Assembly: GCA_024280775.1 (NCBI GenBank)
Contig: JAJRPM010000010.1
Span: forward strand, 1 to 64,000
From: Candidatus Zixiibacteriota bacterium
GTDB taxonomy: Bacteria; Zixibacteria; MSB-5A5; GN15; JACZUZ01
Length of the DNA: 64,000 nt
Direction: 5' to 3'
Below, piece by piece: positions 17,329 through 24,544 of the stretch. The notes below the pieces were generated by a model that was not told where the DNA came from, ran no database searches, and saw nothing but the letters and a program-made list of their open reading frames with translations. A program made the translations under genes and the position numbers. The number at the start of each line of letters is the position of its first letter. Position 1 is the stretch's first letter.

Positions 17329-17946
17329 ATGGGTGACAGATTAACCAATAGACAGCAGGCGATTTTGTCGTTTATTCGTGACTGTATTGTCAATGACGGT
17401 CGGGCGCCGACTATTCGCGAGATGTGTGAGCGATTTGAAATTCGCTCTACTAATGGGATTCGTGATCATATCAAAGCTTTGGTTACTAAAGGGTATCTTG
17501 AAAAGGACAATATGCTCTCTCGGGGTATTCGTTTGGTTGAGGACGTTAGCCGTCAGGTAGGCAGTTTGCCGCTTGTAGGTTCAGCTCCTGCTGGTTATCC
17601 GCTTACTGCTATTGAGAATTATGAAGGCGAAATTGCTGTTGATAAGAGTTTTCTGCCTTCCGCTGAGGCGTTTACTTTGCGTATTACAGGTGACTCGATG
17701 CATGATGCGGGCATTCATGACGGTGATATAGTTGTGGTGCAGAAGCAGGATGACGCTAATGCCGGCGAAATTGTGGTTGCGGTAATAGATAATGAGGCTA
17801 CGGTTAAGCGAATCTATTATGAGAAGGATGGCGGAATTCGATTGCAACCGGAGAATGACGCTTACACGCCAATTATGGTCGACCCGAGTGAGGTGGAATT
17901 CTATATCGCTGGGAAAATTGTGGGTCTTATGCGACGGTTTAATTGA
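17329..17946 (+). CDS. lexA: LexA SOS repressor
   Basis: A 205-residue transcriptional repressor of the SOS regulon. The N-terminal winged helix (residues 1-70, LTNRQQAILSFI then RAPTIREMCERF) is followed by the self-cleaving S24 peptidase domain. The Ala88-Gly89 scissile bond (SAPAG), catalytic Ser123 (GDSM) and Lys160 (EATVKR) are all present, so RecA-stimulated autocleavage should work. It heads a cluster ending in dinB, a classical SOS gene, with two small genes between them. Autoregulation is expected. Confidence 0.95.
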   Translation: MGDRLTNRQQAILSFIRDCIVNDGRAPTIREMCERFEIRSTNGIRDHIKALVTKGYLEKDNMLSRGIRLVEDVSRQVGSLPLVGSAPAGYPLTAIENYEGEIAVDKSFLPSAEAFTLRITGDSMHDAGIHDGDIVVVQKQDDANAGEIVVAVIDNEATVKRIYYEKDGGIRLQPENDAYTPIMVDPSEVEFYIAGKIVGLMRRFN

Positions 17947-17995
17947 GGGTGTTTTTGCTAGAATAATTGCGAAAGATTAATAAAAAGGAATTAGG

Positions 17996-18196
17996 ATGAT
18001 TCGAAACAGAAGACAGAGTATAACTAGAAGGCAAAGTAATATTAGAAACCTGAATAATACTAAAAACCATAGTAAAAGCAGTGGACGTATTCGCCGGGCG
18101 CTTCGTGTGTCAATAGCGCTGGGGGTGGTAATAATTGTGATTGTGCCACTGGATATATCAGGTTGGCTTACGGCTTTAGTGGATTATTCATTGTAG
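17996..18196 (+). CDS. Small basic single-pass membrane protein in SOS cassette
   Basis: A 66-residue frame with ATG and a good ribosome binding site (AAGGAATTAGG). The first about 38 residues are strongly basic and polar (repeated RRQS, RNLNN, RIRRALR). They are followed by one membrane segment (VSIALGVVIIVIVPL) and a short tail, DISGWLTALVDYSL. I know no family. By position between lexA and dinB it is probably SOS-regulated. A cationic tail plus one membrane span is the architecture of several SOS-induced division inhibitors (for example SidA), but no sequence similarity supports that function. Confidence 0.6.
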   Translation: MIRNRRQSITRRQSNIRNLNNTKNHSKSSGRIRRALRVSIALGVVIIVIVPLDISGWLTALVDYSL

Positions 18197-18212
18197 GCTT
18201 GGCGTTGTATAT

Positions 18213-18473
18213 ATGTATCAGAAAATTAACGAATCGATTGACACACTGGTATTTTTTGAAGGGTCGAAAATTAAGCCCCTGCGGTTTCGGTGGAATGGGA
18301 GAATTTACCGTATTAAGGAAGTGACTGCTAATTGGCAAACGCGCCGGGGAATTTACATTCAAAAGCGCTTCACTGCAGTTGATACAGCAGAGAATTACTT
18401 TCAACTGTGTTATGACTTATCCAAAAACGGTTGGACATTAACACGGATATTGCAGGAAGATTTTTCGCTGTAG
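18213..18473 (+). CDS. DUF6504-like protein preceding dinB
   Basis: An 86-residue cytoplasmic protein. The core PLRFRWNGRIYRIKEVTANWQ, then RFTAVDTAENYFQLCYD and GWTLTRIL, fits the DUF6504 pattern (FxWRGRxYxVxEV to YxLxxD to WxLxxV) known from genes beside ImuB/DinB-type polymerases in actinobacteria. Its place between lexA and dinB matches that association and suggests an accessory role in translesion synthesis. The mechanism is unknown. The ribosome binding site is weak. Confidence 0.65.
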   Translation: MYQKINESIDTLVFFEGSKIKPLRFRWNGRIYRIKEVTANWQTRRGIYIQKRFTAVDTAENYFQLCYDLSKNGWTLTRILQEDFSL

Positions 18474-18514
18474 AGTATTATTACAGATTATATTTTGCTG
18501 AATATTATAGAGTG

Positions 18515-19771
18515 ATGAGGCAAGAACAAACAGAGCAGAGCGCAGAAACTCAAGTCGATTGGGCTTTGTGGAAACGAGTGATATTCCATGTGGATATGGA
18601 TGCGTTTTTTGCCTCGATTGAGATTCGCAATAATCCTGAGTTGCGTGGTAAGCCGGTTATAGTTGGCGGGCCGATTGATTCGCGAGGAGTGGTTGCAGCA
18701 TGCTCTTATGAAACTCGTCCTTTTGGCGTTCATTCGGGTATGCCGATTCGTCAGGCGCTCTCGCGCTGTCCTGATGCGGTAGTCATTAGCGGCAGTTTGA
18801 AGCAATATGGCTATGTCTCGTCTCAGTTGATGAATCTGCTTACAAAATTTACATCCCAGGTTGAGCCATTTTCGGTGGATGAGGCTTTTCTAGATGTAAC
18901 TGGCTCGATGCGCCTGCACGGTTCACCGGTTCAGCTTGCCAAAGCGCTCAAGAAAACTATAGCAGATGAATTAGAGTTGACTTGCTCCATAGGAATATCT
19001 GAGAATAAGATAATGTCAAAGATGGCTTCCAAACTTCAAAAGCCCGATGGACTGACAGTACTTGATTCAAAATTGTACGCTGAGCGCTTTGGTCCCAAGC
19101 CGGTTTCGGTTTTGTGGGGAATTGGTGAGAAGTCTGCCGAGGGTATTCGCAAGCTGGGTATTGAAACTGTCAATGATTTGGTGAGTGCGAATCCTCAGGC
19201 TCTTACTTCATCGTTGGGGAGATTCGGGATTCGCGCTTTAGCTCTCGCAAAGGGTATTGATGACAGCGAGGTGTTAAGTTTAGAAAGTCTTGCTGATGAG
19301 AAATCAATTTCTCATGAAACCACATTTCCGCATGATTCATTAGATAAAGCATATTTGAAGAGAGCTTTGTTATCACTGAGCGAAAGAGTCGCTCGTCGTT
19401 TACGTAAAGGTGGTTTTCTAGCGCGTACAGTTTCTATTAAGGTTCGCTCCAAATCATTCAAAACTATTACACGTGACAAAACATTGGCTACGCCTAGTTC
19501 TGATGCAAAGATGATTTATTCTACTGCAAGAAAATTATTACCTGCTGAATATGGAACTGATGTAGCTGTCAGGTTGTTAGGAGTAAAAGCAGGGAATTTG
19601 ATTAAGCAGGGCTGTGAAGTTCAACTTAGTCTCTTTGATTCGAATACGGAAGATAGTGAAAAAGGCGCCAGGAAACGTACAGAGCTAATCTCGGCAATTG
19701 ATTATGTGCAGGATAAATATGGTGAGAGCGCATTGAAAAAGGCGTCTTTGGTTGAGCGTCCGCCTGAGTAA
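18515..19771 (+). CDS. dinB: DNA polymerase IV (Y family)
   Basis: I prefer the ATG at 18515 (419 residues); an upstream TTG at 18431 would overlap the previous gene. Motifs of a Y-family translesion polymerase are intact: VIFHVDMDAFFASIE (first metal Asp), AACSYETRPFGVHSGMP, FSVDEAFLDVTG (catalytic Asp-Glu), CSIGISENKIMSKMASKLQKPDG, the helix-hairpin-helix thumb and the little-finger domain. Near the C-terminus QLSLFD is a beta-clamp binding motif. It copies damaged DNA with low fidelity after SOS induction. Confidence 0.95.
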   Translation: MRQEQTEQSAETQVDWALWKRVIFHVDMDAFFASIEIRNNPELRGKPVIVGGPIDSRGVVAACSYETRPFGVHSGMPIRQALSRCPDAVVISGSLKQYGYVSSQLMNLLTKFTSQVEPFSVDEAFLDVTGSMRLHGSPVQLAKALKKTIADELELTCSIGISENKIMSKMASKLQKPDGLTVLDSKLYAERFGPKPVSVLWGIGEKSAEGIRKLGIETVNDLVSANPQALTSSLGRFGIRALALAKGIDDSEVLSLESLADEKSISHETTFPHDSLDKAYLKRALLSLSERVARRLRKGGFLARTVSIKVRSKSFKTITRDKTLATPSSDAKMIYSTARKLLPAEYGTDVAVRLLGVKAGNLIKQGCEVQLSLFDSNTEDSEKGARKRTELISAIDYVQDKYGESALKKASLVERPPE

Positions 19772-19852
19772 CATATACGCAACTTCGTGATATAACGGAT
19801 ATTATCAGAGACTAAATCAGTCAGTGTTCTGCCCGATTTGAAATTGTTGTCA

Positions 19853-19880
19853 TTGAGTCGCTACGACTCAAACTTGCTTT
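19853..19880 (+). terminator. Probable terminator of the lexA-dinB cluster
   Basis: A perfect 8-bp stem TTGAGTCG/CGACTCAA (19853-19860, 19864-19871) with a CTA loop is followed by ACTTGCTTTTC. The U-tract is poor, so efficiency is uncertain. Confidence 0.45.
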
Positions 19881-19976
19881 TCTCCTCTGAGAGTCGTATC
19901 AATAAATCGATGGATTGGCCCAATAATTGGCCACCAATAGTTCAATTATTAAGATAAGTATTTGATAAAGATTTCG

Positions 19977-21263
19977 ATGGATACCACGCATACACAAACA
20001 AAAGAAGCTACCACAAAAGAAGCTATGGATAACAAGCCGGGAGTTGCTTCGAGCAATTCCGACTCAAAGAATATCGACCCCAGTAAATGGGGAATTACTG
20101 AGCATGTAGCGACGTTGAAAGCTTCGATTATACGCGAGATGCTGAAGTATTCGCGGATGCCGGGGATAATTTCCTTTGCCGGTGGATTGCCTGCTCCGGA
20201 GATGTTTCCTCTGGAGGATTTGAAAGCGTCTTGCGATTCGATTATTGATAAGTATGGCGCTAATTCGATGCAATACTCGTTGTCGATGGGTATTGCGCCT
20301 TTGCGTGAGGCAATAGCCGAGCGCTCTAATAAGCGCGGGATAATTTCTTCAGCGGATAATATTCTGATAACATCAGGAGCCCAACAGGCGCTGGAAATGA
20401 TTGCCCGGGCATTTATCGATCCGGGTGATGTGATTATTACTGAGTATCCTACTTATGTAGGCGCTATTCAGGCGTTCAATTATCATCGCGCCAAATATGA
20501 ATTCGTGCCGCTCGATGATGATGGAATGCGGGTGGATTTGTTAGAAGAGAAAATCAAACAATCACATCCGAAATTGATTTATGTAGTCTCCACCTATCAG
20601 AACCCGAGTGGCAAGACGATGTCATTGGAGCGCAGGCATAAGTTGGTTGAGATTGCAACGCGCTATAATATTCCGATTGTCGATGATGATCCATATAGCG
20701 AGTTGCGATTCAATGGTGAACCGATTACTTCACTCAAGGCTCTAGGTGGCGATATTGTTATCACACTGGGGACGTTTTCAAAACTTTTGGCTCCGGGCTT
20801 GCGGATTGGTTGGATAAATGGTCCCAAAGAGGTTATGCCACTTTTTGAGCGTGTCAAACAGGTTAGTGATCTGCATGCCAATACTTTTGCGCAGTATATG
20901 ATTTATGATTATCTCGATCGCGGATTGCTGGAAGGGCACATTGATGATATTCGCGCCGATTATTCAGCGAAACGCGACCTGATGATTAAGGCTATTGAAG
21001 AACATTTCCCATCTTCAATAACCATTACCCATCCAGAGGGTGGCCTGTTTTTGTGGTGCGAATTGCCTGAAGGCTCTGATGCACACAAGTTACTTGAGTA
21101 TGCCGTCGAGGAAAAAGTCACCTATGTAATCGGTCAGGCTTTCCATCCCGATGGCGGTGGAAAGAATACATTCCGTCTGAATTTTTCGAATGCGAATCAT
21201 GAGACTATCGTTGAGGGTATCAAACGCTTAGGACGGATGTTCGCCAAGCGTCTGCCAAGTTGA
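19977..21263 (+). CDS. PLP-dependent aminotransferase (class I/II, LysN/aromatic type)
   Basis: I chose the ATG at 19977 over the TTG at 19962 (428 residues). The fold-type I motifs are FAGGLPAPEMFP, MQYSLSMGIAPLREAIAE, ITSGAQQALEMIARAFIDPGD, YVVSTYQNPSGKTM, VDDDPYSELRF and GTFSKLLAPGLRIGW with the PLP lysine. This pattern is typical of the broad-specificity 2-aminoadipate/aromatic/branched-chain transaminases. Its location just upstream of the aromatic cluster makes conversion of phenylpyruvate or hydroxyphenylpyruvate plausible; this is inference. It has its own terminator, so it is a separate transcription unit. Confidence 0.85.
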   Translation: MDTTHTQTKEATTKEAMDNKPGVASSNSDSKNIDPSKWGITEHVATLKASIIREMLKYSRMPGIISFAGGLPAPEMFPLEDLKASCDSIIDKYGANSMQYSLSMGIAPLREAIAERSNKRGIISSADNILITSGAQQALEMIARAFIDPGDVIITEYPTYVGAIQAFNYHRAKYEFVPLDDDGMRVDLLEEKIKQSHPKLIYVVSTYQNPSGKTMSLERRHKLVEIATRYNIPIVDDDPYSELRFNGEPITSLKALGGDIVITLGTFSKLLAPGLRIGWINGPKEVMPLFERVKQVSDLHANTFAQYMIYDYLDRGLLEGHIDDIRADYSAKRDLMIKAIEEHFPSSITITHPEGGLFLWCELPEGSDAHKLLEYAVEEKVTYVIGQAFHPDGGGKNTFRLNFSNANHETIVEGIKRLGRMFAKRLPS

Positions 21264-21284
21264 TCAGAGAGCCCGGTGTGTAGA

Positions 21285-21310
21285 GCAAGGAAAGTCCTTG
21301 CCTTTTTTCT
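21285..21310 (+). terminator. Rho-independent terminator after the aminotransferase gene
   Basis: The 7-bp stem GCAAGGA/TCCTTGC with an AAG loop (21285-21301) is followed by CTTTTTTCT. It separates the aminotransferase gene from the trp leader transcript. Confidence 0.8.
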
Positions 21311-21325
21311 GTAATATGGTATAGT
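21298..21325 (+). promoter_or_regulatory. Candidate sigma70-type promoter of the aromatic operon
   Basis: TTGCCT (21298-21303) and TATAGT (21320-21325) are separated by 16 nt. Transcription would begin near 21332, only a few bases before the leader ATG at 21335, so the leader mRNA could be nearly leaderless. This is a match by eye only. Confidence 0.4.
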
Positions 21326-21334
21326 CCCACTGAG

Positions 21335-21430
21335 ATGAAGTACGCCGAGACCATAAACGCCGCAAGTGCAAAATTTGAAACCACAGGTTTTGAGTTTGTC
21401 CGCTATTACTGGTGGAGTATATCCATATAG
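21335..21430 (+). CDS. trpL: Aromatic (trp) operon leader peptide
   Basis: A 31-codon frame (ATG to TAG) contains Phe codons near its middle (TTT at codons 14, 19 and 21), then Arg-Tyr-Tyr-Trp-Trp. The tandem TGG codons are at 21410-21415, six codons before the stop. Adjacent Trp codons in a short peptide, followed at once by alternative hairpins and a terminator, are the hallmark of ribosome-mediated attenuation. Ribosome stalling at Trp (and possibly Tyr) codons would favour the antiterminator. The leader has no clear Shine-Dalgarno sequence. It is too short and atypical to have been called by length alone. Confidence 0.8.
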   Translation: MKYAETINAASAKFETTGFEFVRYYWWSISI

Positions 21431-21478
21431 GCAGGCGGCTATCTTTTACATTGTACTGAATTTGGATTTTGCCCGCCT
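21400..21478 (+). promoter_or_regulatory. Transcription attenuator (regions 1-3)
   Basis: Region 1 CCGC (21400-21403) can pair with region 2 GCGG (21435-21438). Region 2, as AGGCGG (21433-21438), can instead pair with CCGCCT (21473-21478), which overlaps the 5' arm of the terminator. A ribosome stalled on TGG-TGG (21410-21415) would cover region 1 and release region 2 to form the antiterminator. A ribosome reaching the stop at 21430 would mask region 2 and allow termination. Confidence 0.7.
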
Positions 21479-21498
21479 AGTGCGGGCTTTTTTGTTTT
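21471..21498 (+). terminator. Attenuator terminator of the aromatic operon
   Basis: The perfect stem GCCCGC/GCGGGC with loop CTAGT (21471-21487) is followed by TTTTTTGTTTT. It lies between the leader peptide and the first structural gene at 21614. Confidence 0.9.
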
Positions 21499-21613
21499 AG
21501 GGGTTACTCCTAATTGCTATACTCGGTAGGCCCAATTGGGCGCCCAGCAAACAGCGCGGAAGTGATACGGATTAGGCTGAAGAATAAGATTTGACAAGAA
21601 GAACGAGATTGCA

Positions 21614-22447
21614 TTGAAATACACATTCACTAAATATGACGCAACAGGAAATGTCTTTTTGCTTTGTCGTTCAAACTCGTCATTGTCATCGGAGATACGA
21701 AAGGCTGTGTATAGCTCTCTTGCGCAGAAGATTTGCGCTCCTTTGACAGGAGCCGGAGCTGATGGAGTTTTGGTGTTGAGTCCGGCTAGAGGAGCCGATT
21801 TTACACTTGATGTATTCAATGCCGATGGGAGTTGGGCTGAGCGTTCAGGCAATGGTTTGCGCGCCGCCGCTGTGTTTGCACAGAATGAAATCTCAAGGCA
21901 AAAGAGCTGGAGAATCTCGTGCGGCGGCTCTGTGATTACTGCATCGGTATTGAAGAAAACTTCTCCGTGCGTCTGGCAGGTTTCTACTGAGGTTGGCTAT
22001 CCCGAAATTGAATCTGCGAAACTCAGCGAACTAGTAGCAGGATCCAAAAGCATCAAATACTTGCCAGTGACAATTGGAAACCCGCATGCGGTAATTCCAG
22101 TAAGAGCGTTTCCAAAAGACTGGGTTGAAATAGGCAGGCGCGTTGCAGTTAACCGGCGCTTTAGCGAAGGTGTAAATGTTGAGTTTGTCAAAGTTGTGAA
22201 CCGCCGCAGAGTAGAGATACGAATCTTCGAAAGAGGAGTAGGCCCGACCAGTTCTTCCGGCACAGGCGCCAGCGCCTCTGTTGCCGCTATGAAAGTTCTA
22301 GGGAAGGTATCAGGAAATGTAGCTGTTGATTCTATCGACTTGCAATCGACAAAGCAAAGACTCGATGTAAGTTGGATTGGACTGGACGAGCCGGTATGTG
22401 TCAAAGGGCCAGTCAAAGAGCTATTTACACTACAGGTGGCGCTATGA
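21614..22447 (+). CDS. Diaminopimelate epimerase-like protein with Ser/Ser active site
   Basis: A 277-residue protein of the DapF fold, starting at TTG. It has the family's two half-domain signatures: FNADGSWAERSGNGLRAAA and ERGVGPTSSSGTGASASVAA, with IGNPHAV and RRFSEGVNVEFV between them. In active DapF the motifs are CGNG and ACGTGAC; here both catalytic cysteines are serine. In known DapF enzymes the Cys pair acts as acid and base, so ordinary epimerisation is doubtful. It is the first gene after the trp attenuator and overlaps trpE (ATGA), so its role is probably linked to aromatic metabolism. Alternatives are an altered isomerase or a non-catalytic relative. Confidence 0.75.
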   Translation: MKYTFTKYDATGNVFLLCRSNSSLSSEIRKAVYSSLAQKICAPLTGAGADGVLVLSPARGADFTLDVFNADGSWAERSGNGLRAAAVFAQNEISRQKSWRISCGGSVITASVLKKTSPCVWQVSTEVGYPEIESAKLSELVAGSKSIKYLPVTIGNPHAVIPVRAFPKDWVEIGRRVAVNRRFSEGVNVEFVKVVNRRRVEIRIFERGVGPTSSSGTGASASVAAMKVLGKVSGNVAVDSIDLQSTKQRLDVSWIGLDEPVCVKGPVKELFTLQVAL

Positions 22448-23949
22448 TGTTCTCACAAGCAAGAGTTCGTGAACTTGCACGCGAGGGAAATGTGATACCT
22501 CTGTATGTACGTGTTCCGGCGGATTTGGACACTCCGGTTTCGACATTTCTGCGTTTGGCCAAAGGGAAGCGCTACTCGTTCTTGCTTGAGTCAATTGAAG
22601 GTGGCGAGAAATTGGCGCGCTATTCGTTTATCGCTTTTGATCCGTTCATGCGAGTTAAGGTGTTTCCTCCCGAGGAGAAGAGTAGCAACTCAAGAGAGCG
22701 TATAGTTGAGGTTGTTCGAGGTCGTAAACGTGAACGCGTTGTCGCAGAACCATTGGTGGTCGTTAATGAAATTCTAAACCGCTTTCGGCCGGTTAACATT
22801 GAGGGGATTCCTCGTTTTTCCGGTGGGGCGGTGGGGTATTTCGCTTATGACACTGCCGGTTGGGTGGACAAGTTTCCGGATGTAAACTCGGATGAAATAA
22901 ATATGCCCGATTGTATCTTGGGGTTCTACCAGTCTGTGGTTGTCTTTGATCATCTCAAGCAAGAGATTATTCTTATCTCGAACATACTCGTTGATGAAGA
23001 AAACAGCGGGAAAGCGCAGTCACTTAGCGCCAAATACACGTATGCAAAACAATGGCTAGTGGATACCCAGCAAAAACTACAATCAGCAGCGGTGAGGCGA
23101 ACGTCGGATTCCGAAAAACGAAAGCGCAAGCCGAAGTTGAAGTCGTTGACATCACGAAAAGAATTTGAACGTATAGTTCGCAAAGCGAAAGCGTATATCA
23201 AAGAGGGTGACATATTTCAGGTTGTGCTGTCAAGGCGCTGGAAAACCAAGTCTGATTTGCCGTCGATAGAAATTTACCGCAAGCTACGCCGTATCAATCC
23301 GTCTCCGTATATGTTTCTATTGCAATTTGGGGATGCCGCTGTCATTGGCTCATCGCCTGAGATGTTGGCGCGAATTGAAAATGAAACAATTGTTACACAT
23401 CCTATAGCGGGCACCAGGCCACGAGGCGCGAATGAAGCGCAGGATCGTCGCAACGAGGAATCTTTGTTACATGACGAAAAAGAGCTAGCCGAGCATACAA
23501 TGCTACTTGATCTAGGCAGGAATGATATTGGTCGTGTGTCCAAGTCAGGTTCGGTGCGTGTTATTAGGCAGATGGAAATCGAGCGCTATTCACATGTGAT
23601 GCATATGGTTTCTGCTGTTGAGGGTGATTTGACTCCGGGTCTGCCTGCCTTGGATGGTATGTTTAGTTGTTTCCCGGCGGGAACCGTAAGCGGAGCGCCT
23701 AAGATTAGGGCGATGGAGATAATTTCGGAACTTGAAGAATCGCGCCGGGGAGTCTATGCCGGGGCTATTGCATATTTGGATTTTTGGGGGAACCTGGATT
23801 CATGTATTGCGATTCGAACTATAGTCAAGCAAGGCGATGCCCTGTATTTGCAGGCTGGCGCTGGAATTGTCGCTGATTCGGTTCCGGCGCGTGAGTTTGA
23901 TGAGACAGCGCATAAGGTAGAGGCGCTTTTTGCAGCGCTTAACAGCTAA
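22444..23949 (+). CDS. trpE: Anthranilate synthase component I
   Basis: 501 residues from the ATG at 22444, which overlaps the preceding TGA (ATGA), indicating translational coupling. With TrpG it converts chorismate and glutamine to anthranilate. The N-terminal LLES motif (YSFLLESIEGGEKLARYSF) marks the tryptophan feedback site. The chorismate-binding domain shows IKEGDIFQVVLSRRW, NPSPYMFLL, HPIAGTRPRGA, DEKELAEHTMLLDLGRNDIGRV, FPAGTVSGAPKIRAMEII and GGNLDSCIAIRT-like motifs. The family's catalytic His and Glu motifs appear conserved. Confidence 0.96.
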   Translation: MMFSQARVRELAREGNVIPLYVRVPADLDTPVSTFLRLAKGKRYSFLLESIEGGEKLARYSFIAFDPFMRVKVFPPEEKSSNSRERIVEVVRGRKRERVVAEPLVVVNEILNRFRPVNIEGIPRFSGGAVGYFAYDTAGWVDKFPDVNSDEINMPDCILGFYQSVVVFDHLKQEIILISNILVDEENSGKAQSLSAKYTYAKQWLVDTQQKLQSAAVRRTSDSEKRKRKPKLKSLTSRKEFERIVRKAKAYIKEGDIFQVVLSRRWKTKSDLPSIEIYRKLRRINPSPYMFLLQFGDAAVIGSSPEMLARIENETIVTHPIAGTRPRGANEAQDRRNEESLLHDEKELAEHTMLLDLGRNDIGRVSKSGSVRVIRQMEIERYSHVMHMVSAVEGDLTPGLPALDGMFSCFPAGTVSGAPKIRAMEIISELEESRRGVYAGAIAYLDFWGNLDSCIAIRTIVKQGDALYLQAGAGIVADSVPAREFDETAHKVEALFAALNS

Positions 23950-23959
23950 GAGTGACAAT

Positions 23960-24544
23960 ATGATTTTGATGATTGATAACTACGACTCGTTCACTTACAA
24001 TCTGGTTCAGTACTTAGCTGAAATAGGGGCTGACTTACTTGTGGTGCGCAATGATGAGAAGACTTCTGAGGAGCTAATTGCTTTGCATCCTGAAGGCATC
24101 GTTGTATCACCCGGTCCGGGGCGGCCTGAAGGAGCCGGTGTATGTATGGAGTTGATTCAGAGAGTAGCTGGTAAAACACCGTTGCTTGGCGTGTGTTTGG
24201 GGCATCAATCAATCGCTCAGGTATTCGGCGGTACTATTGATTATGCGCCGACTTTGATGCATGGGAAAGTTTCACAGGTGACACATACTGATTCAACCTT
24301 GTTTAGTGGAATCGAGAATCCGTTTGTTGCTACCCGTTATCATTCATTGGTGGTAAAGCCGGATACTGTTCCTGATGAGTTTGAAGTAACTGCGCAGACT
24401 GAGGACGGTGTGGTAATGGCTCTTGAAAGTGATGCGTTGCGAATTTATGGAGTTCAGTTTCATCCGGAGTCAATTATGACCCCCTGCGGCAAGGGCATCC
24501 TGCGCAATTTCCTGCGAGTTGTAGGAGGTAGAGCTAGGGCATGA
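23960..24544 (+). CDS. trpG: Anthranilate synthase component II (glutamine amidotransferase)
   Basis: The ATG at 23960 (194 residues) gives the canonical start MILMIDNYDSFTYNLVQYL. The class I amidotransferase triad is visible: Cys in GVCLGHQSIAQVFGG, and His and Glu in GVQFHPESIMT. It supplies ammonia to TrpE. It begins 10 bp after trpE and overlaps trpD by ATGA. In many bacteria the same subunit also serves PabB; no pab genes are in the window. Confidence 0.95.
   Translation: MILMIDNYDSFTYNLVQYLAEIGADLLVVRNDEKTSEELIALHPEGIVVSPGPGRPEGAGVCMELIQRVAGKTPLLGVCLGHQSIAQVFGGTIDYAPTLMHGKVSQVTHTDSTLFSGIENPFVATRYHSLVVKPDTVPDEFEVTAQTEDGVVMALESDALRIYGVQFHPESIMTPCGKGILRNFLRVVGGRARA

Noticed and set aside
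21614-22447. PhzF-type phenazine isomerase
   Set aside because: The fold is shared and trpE is adjacent, but the NADGS, GNG and GTGAS motifs are those of DapF, not the PhzF pattern.
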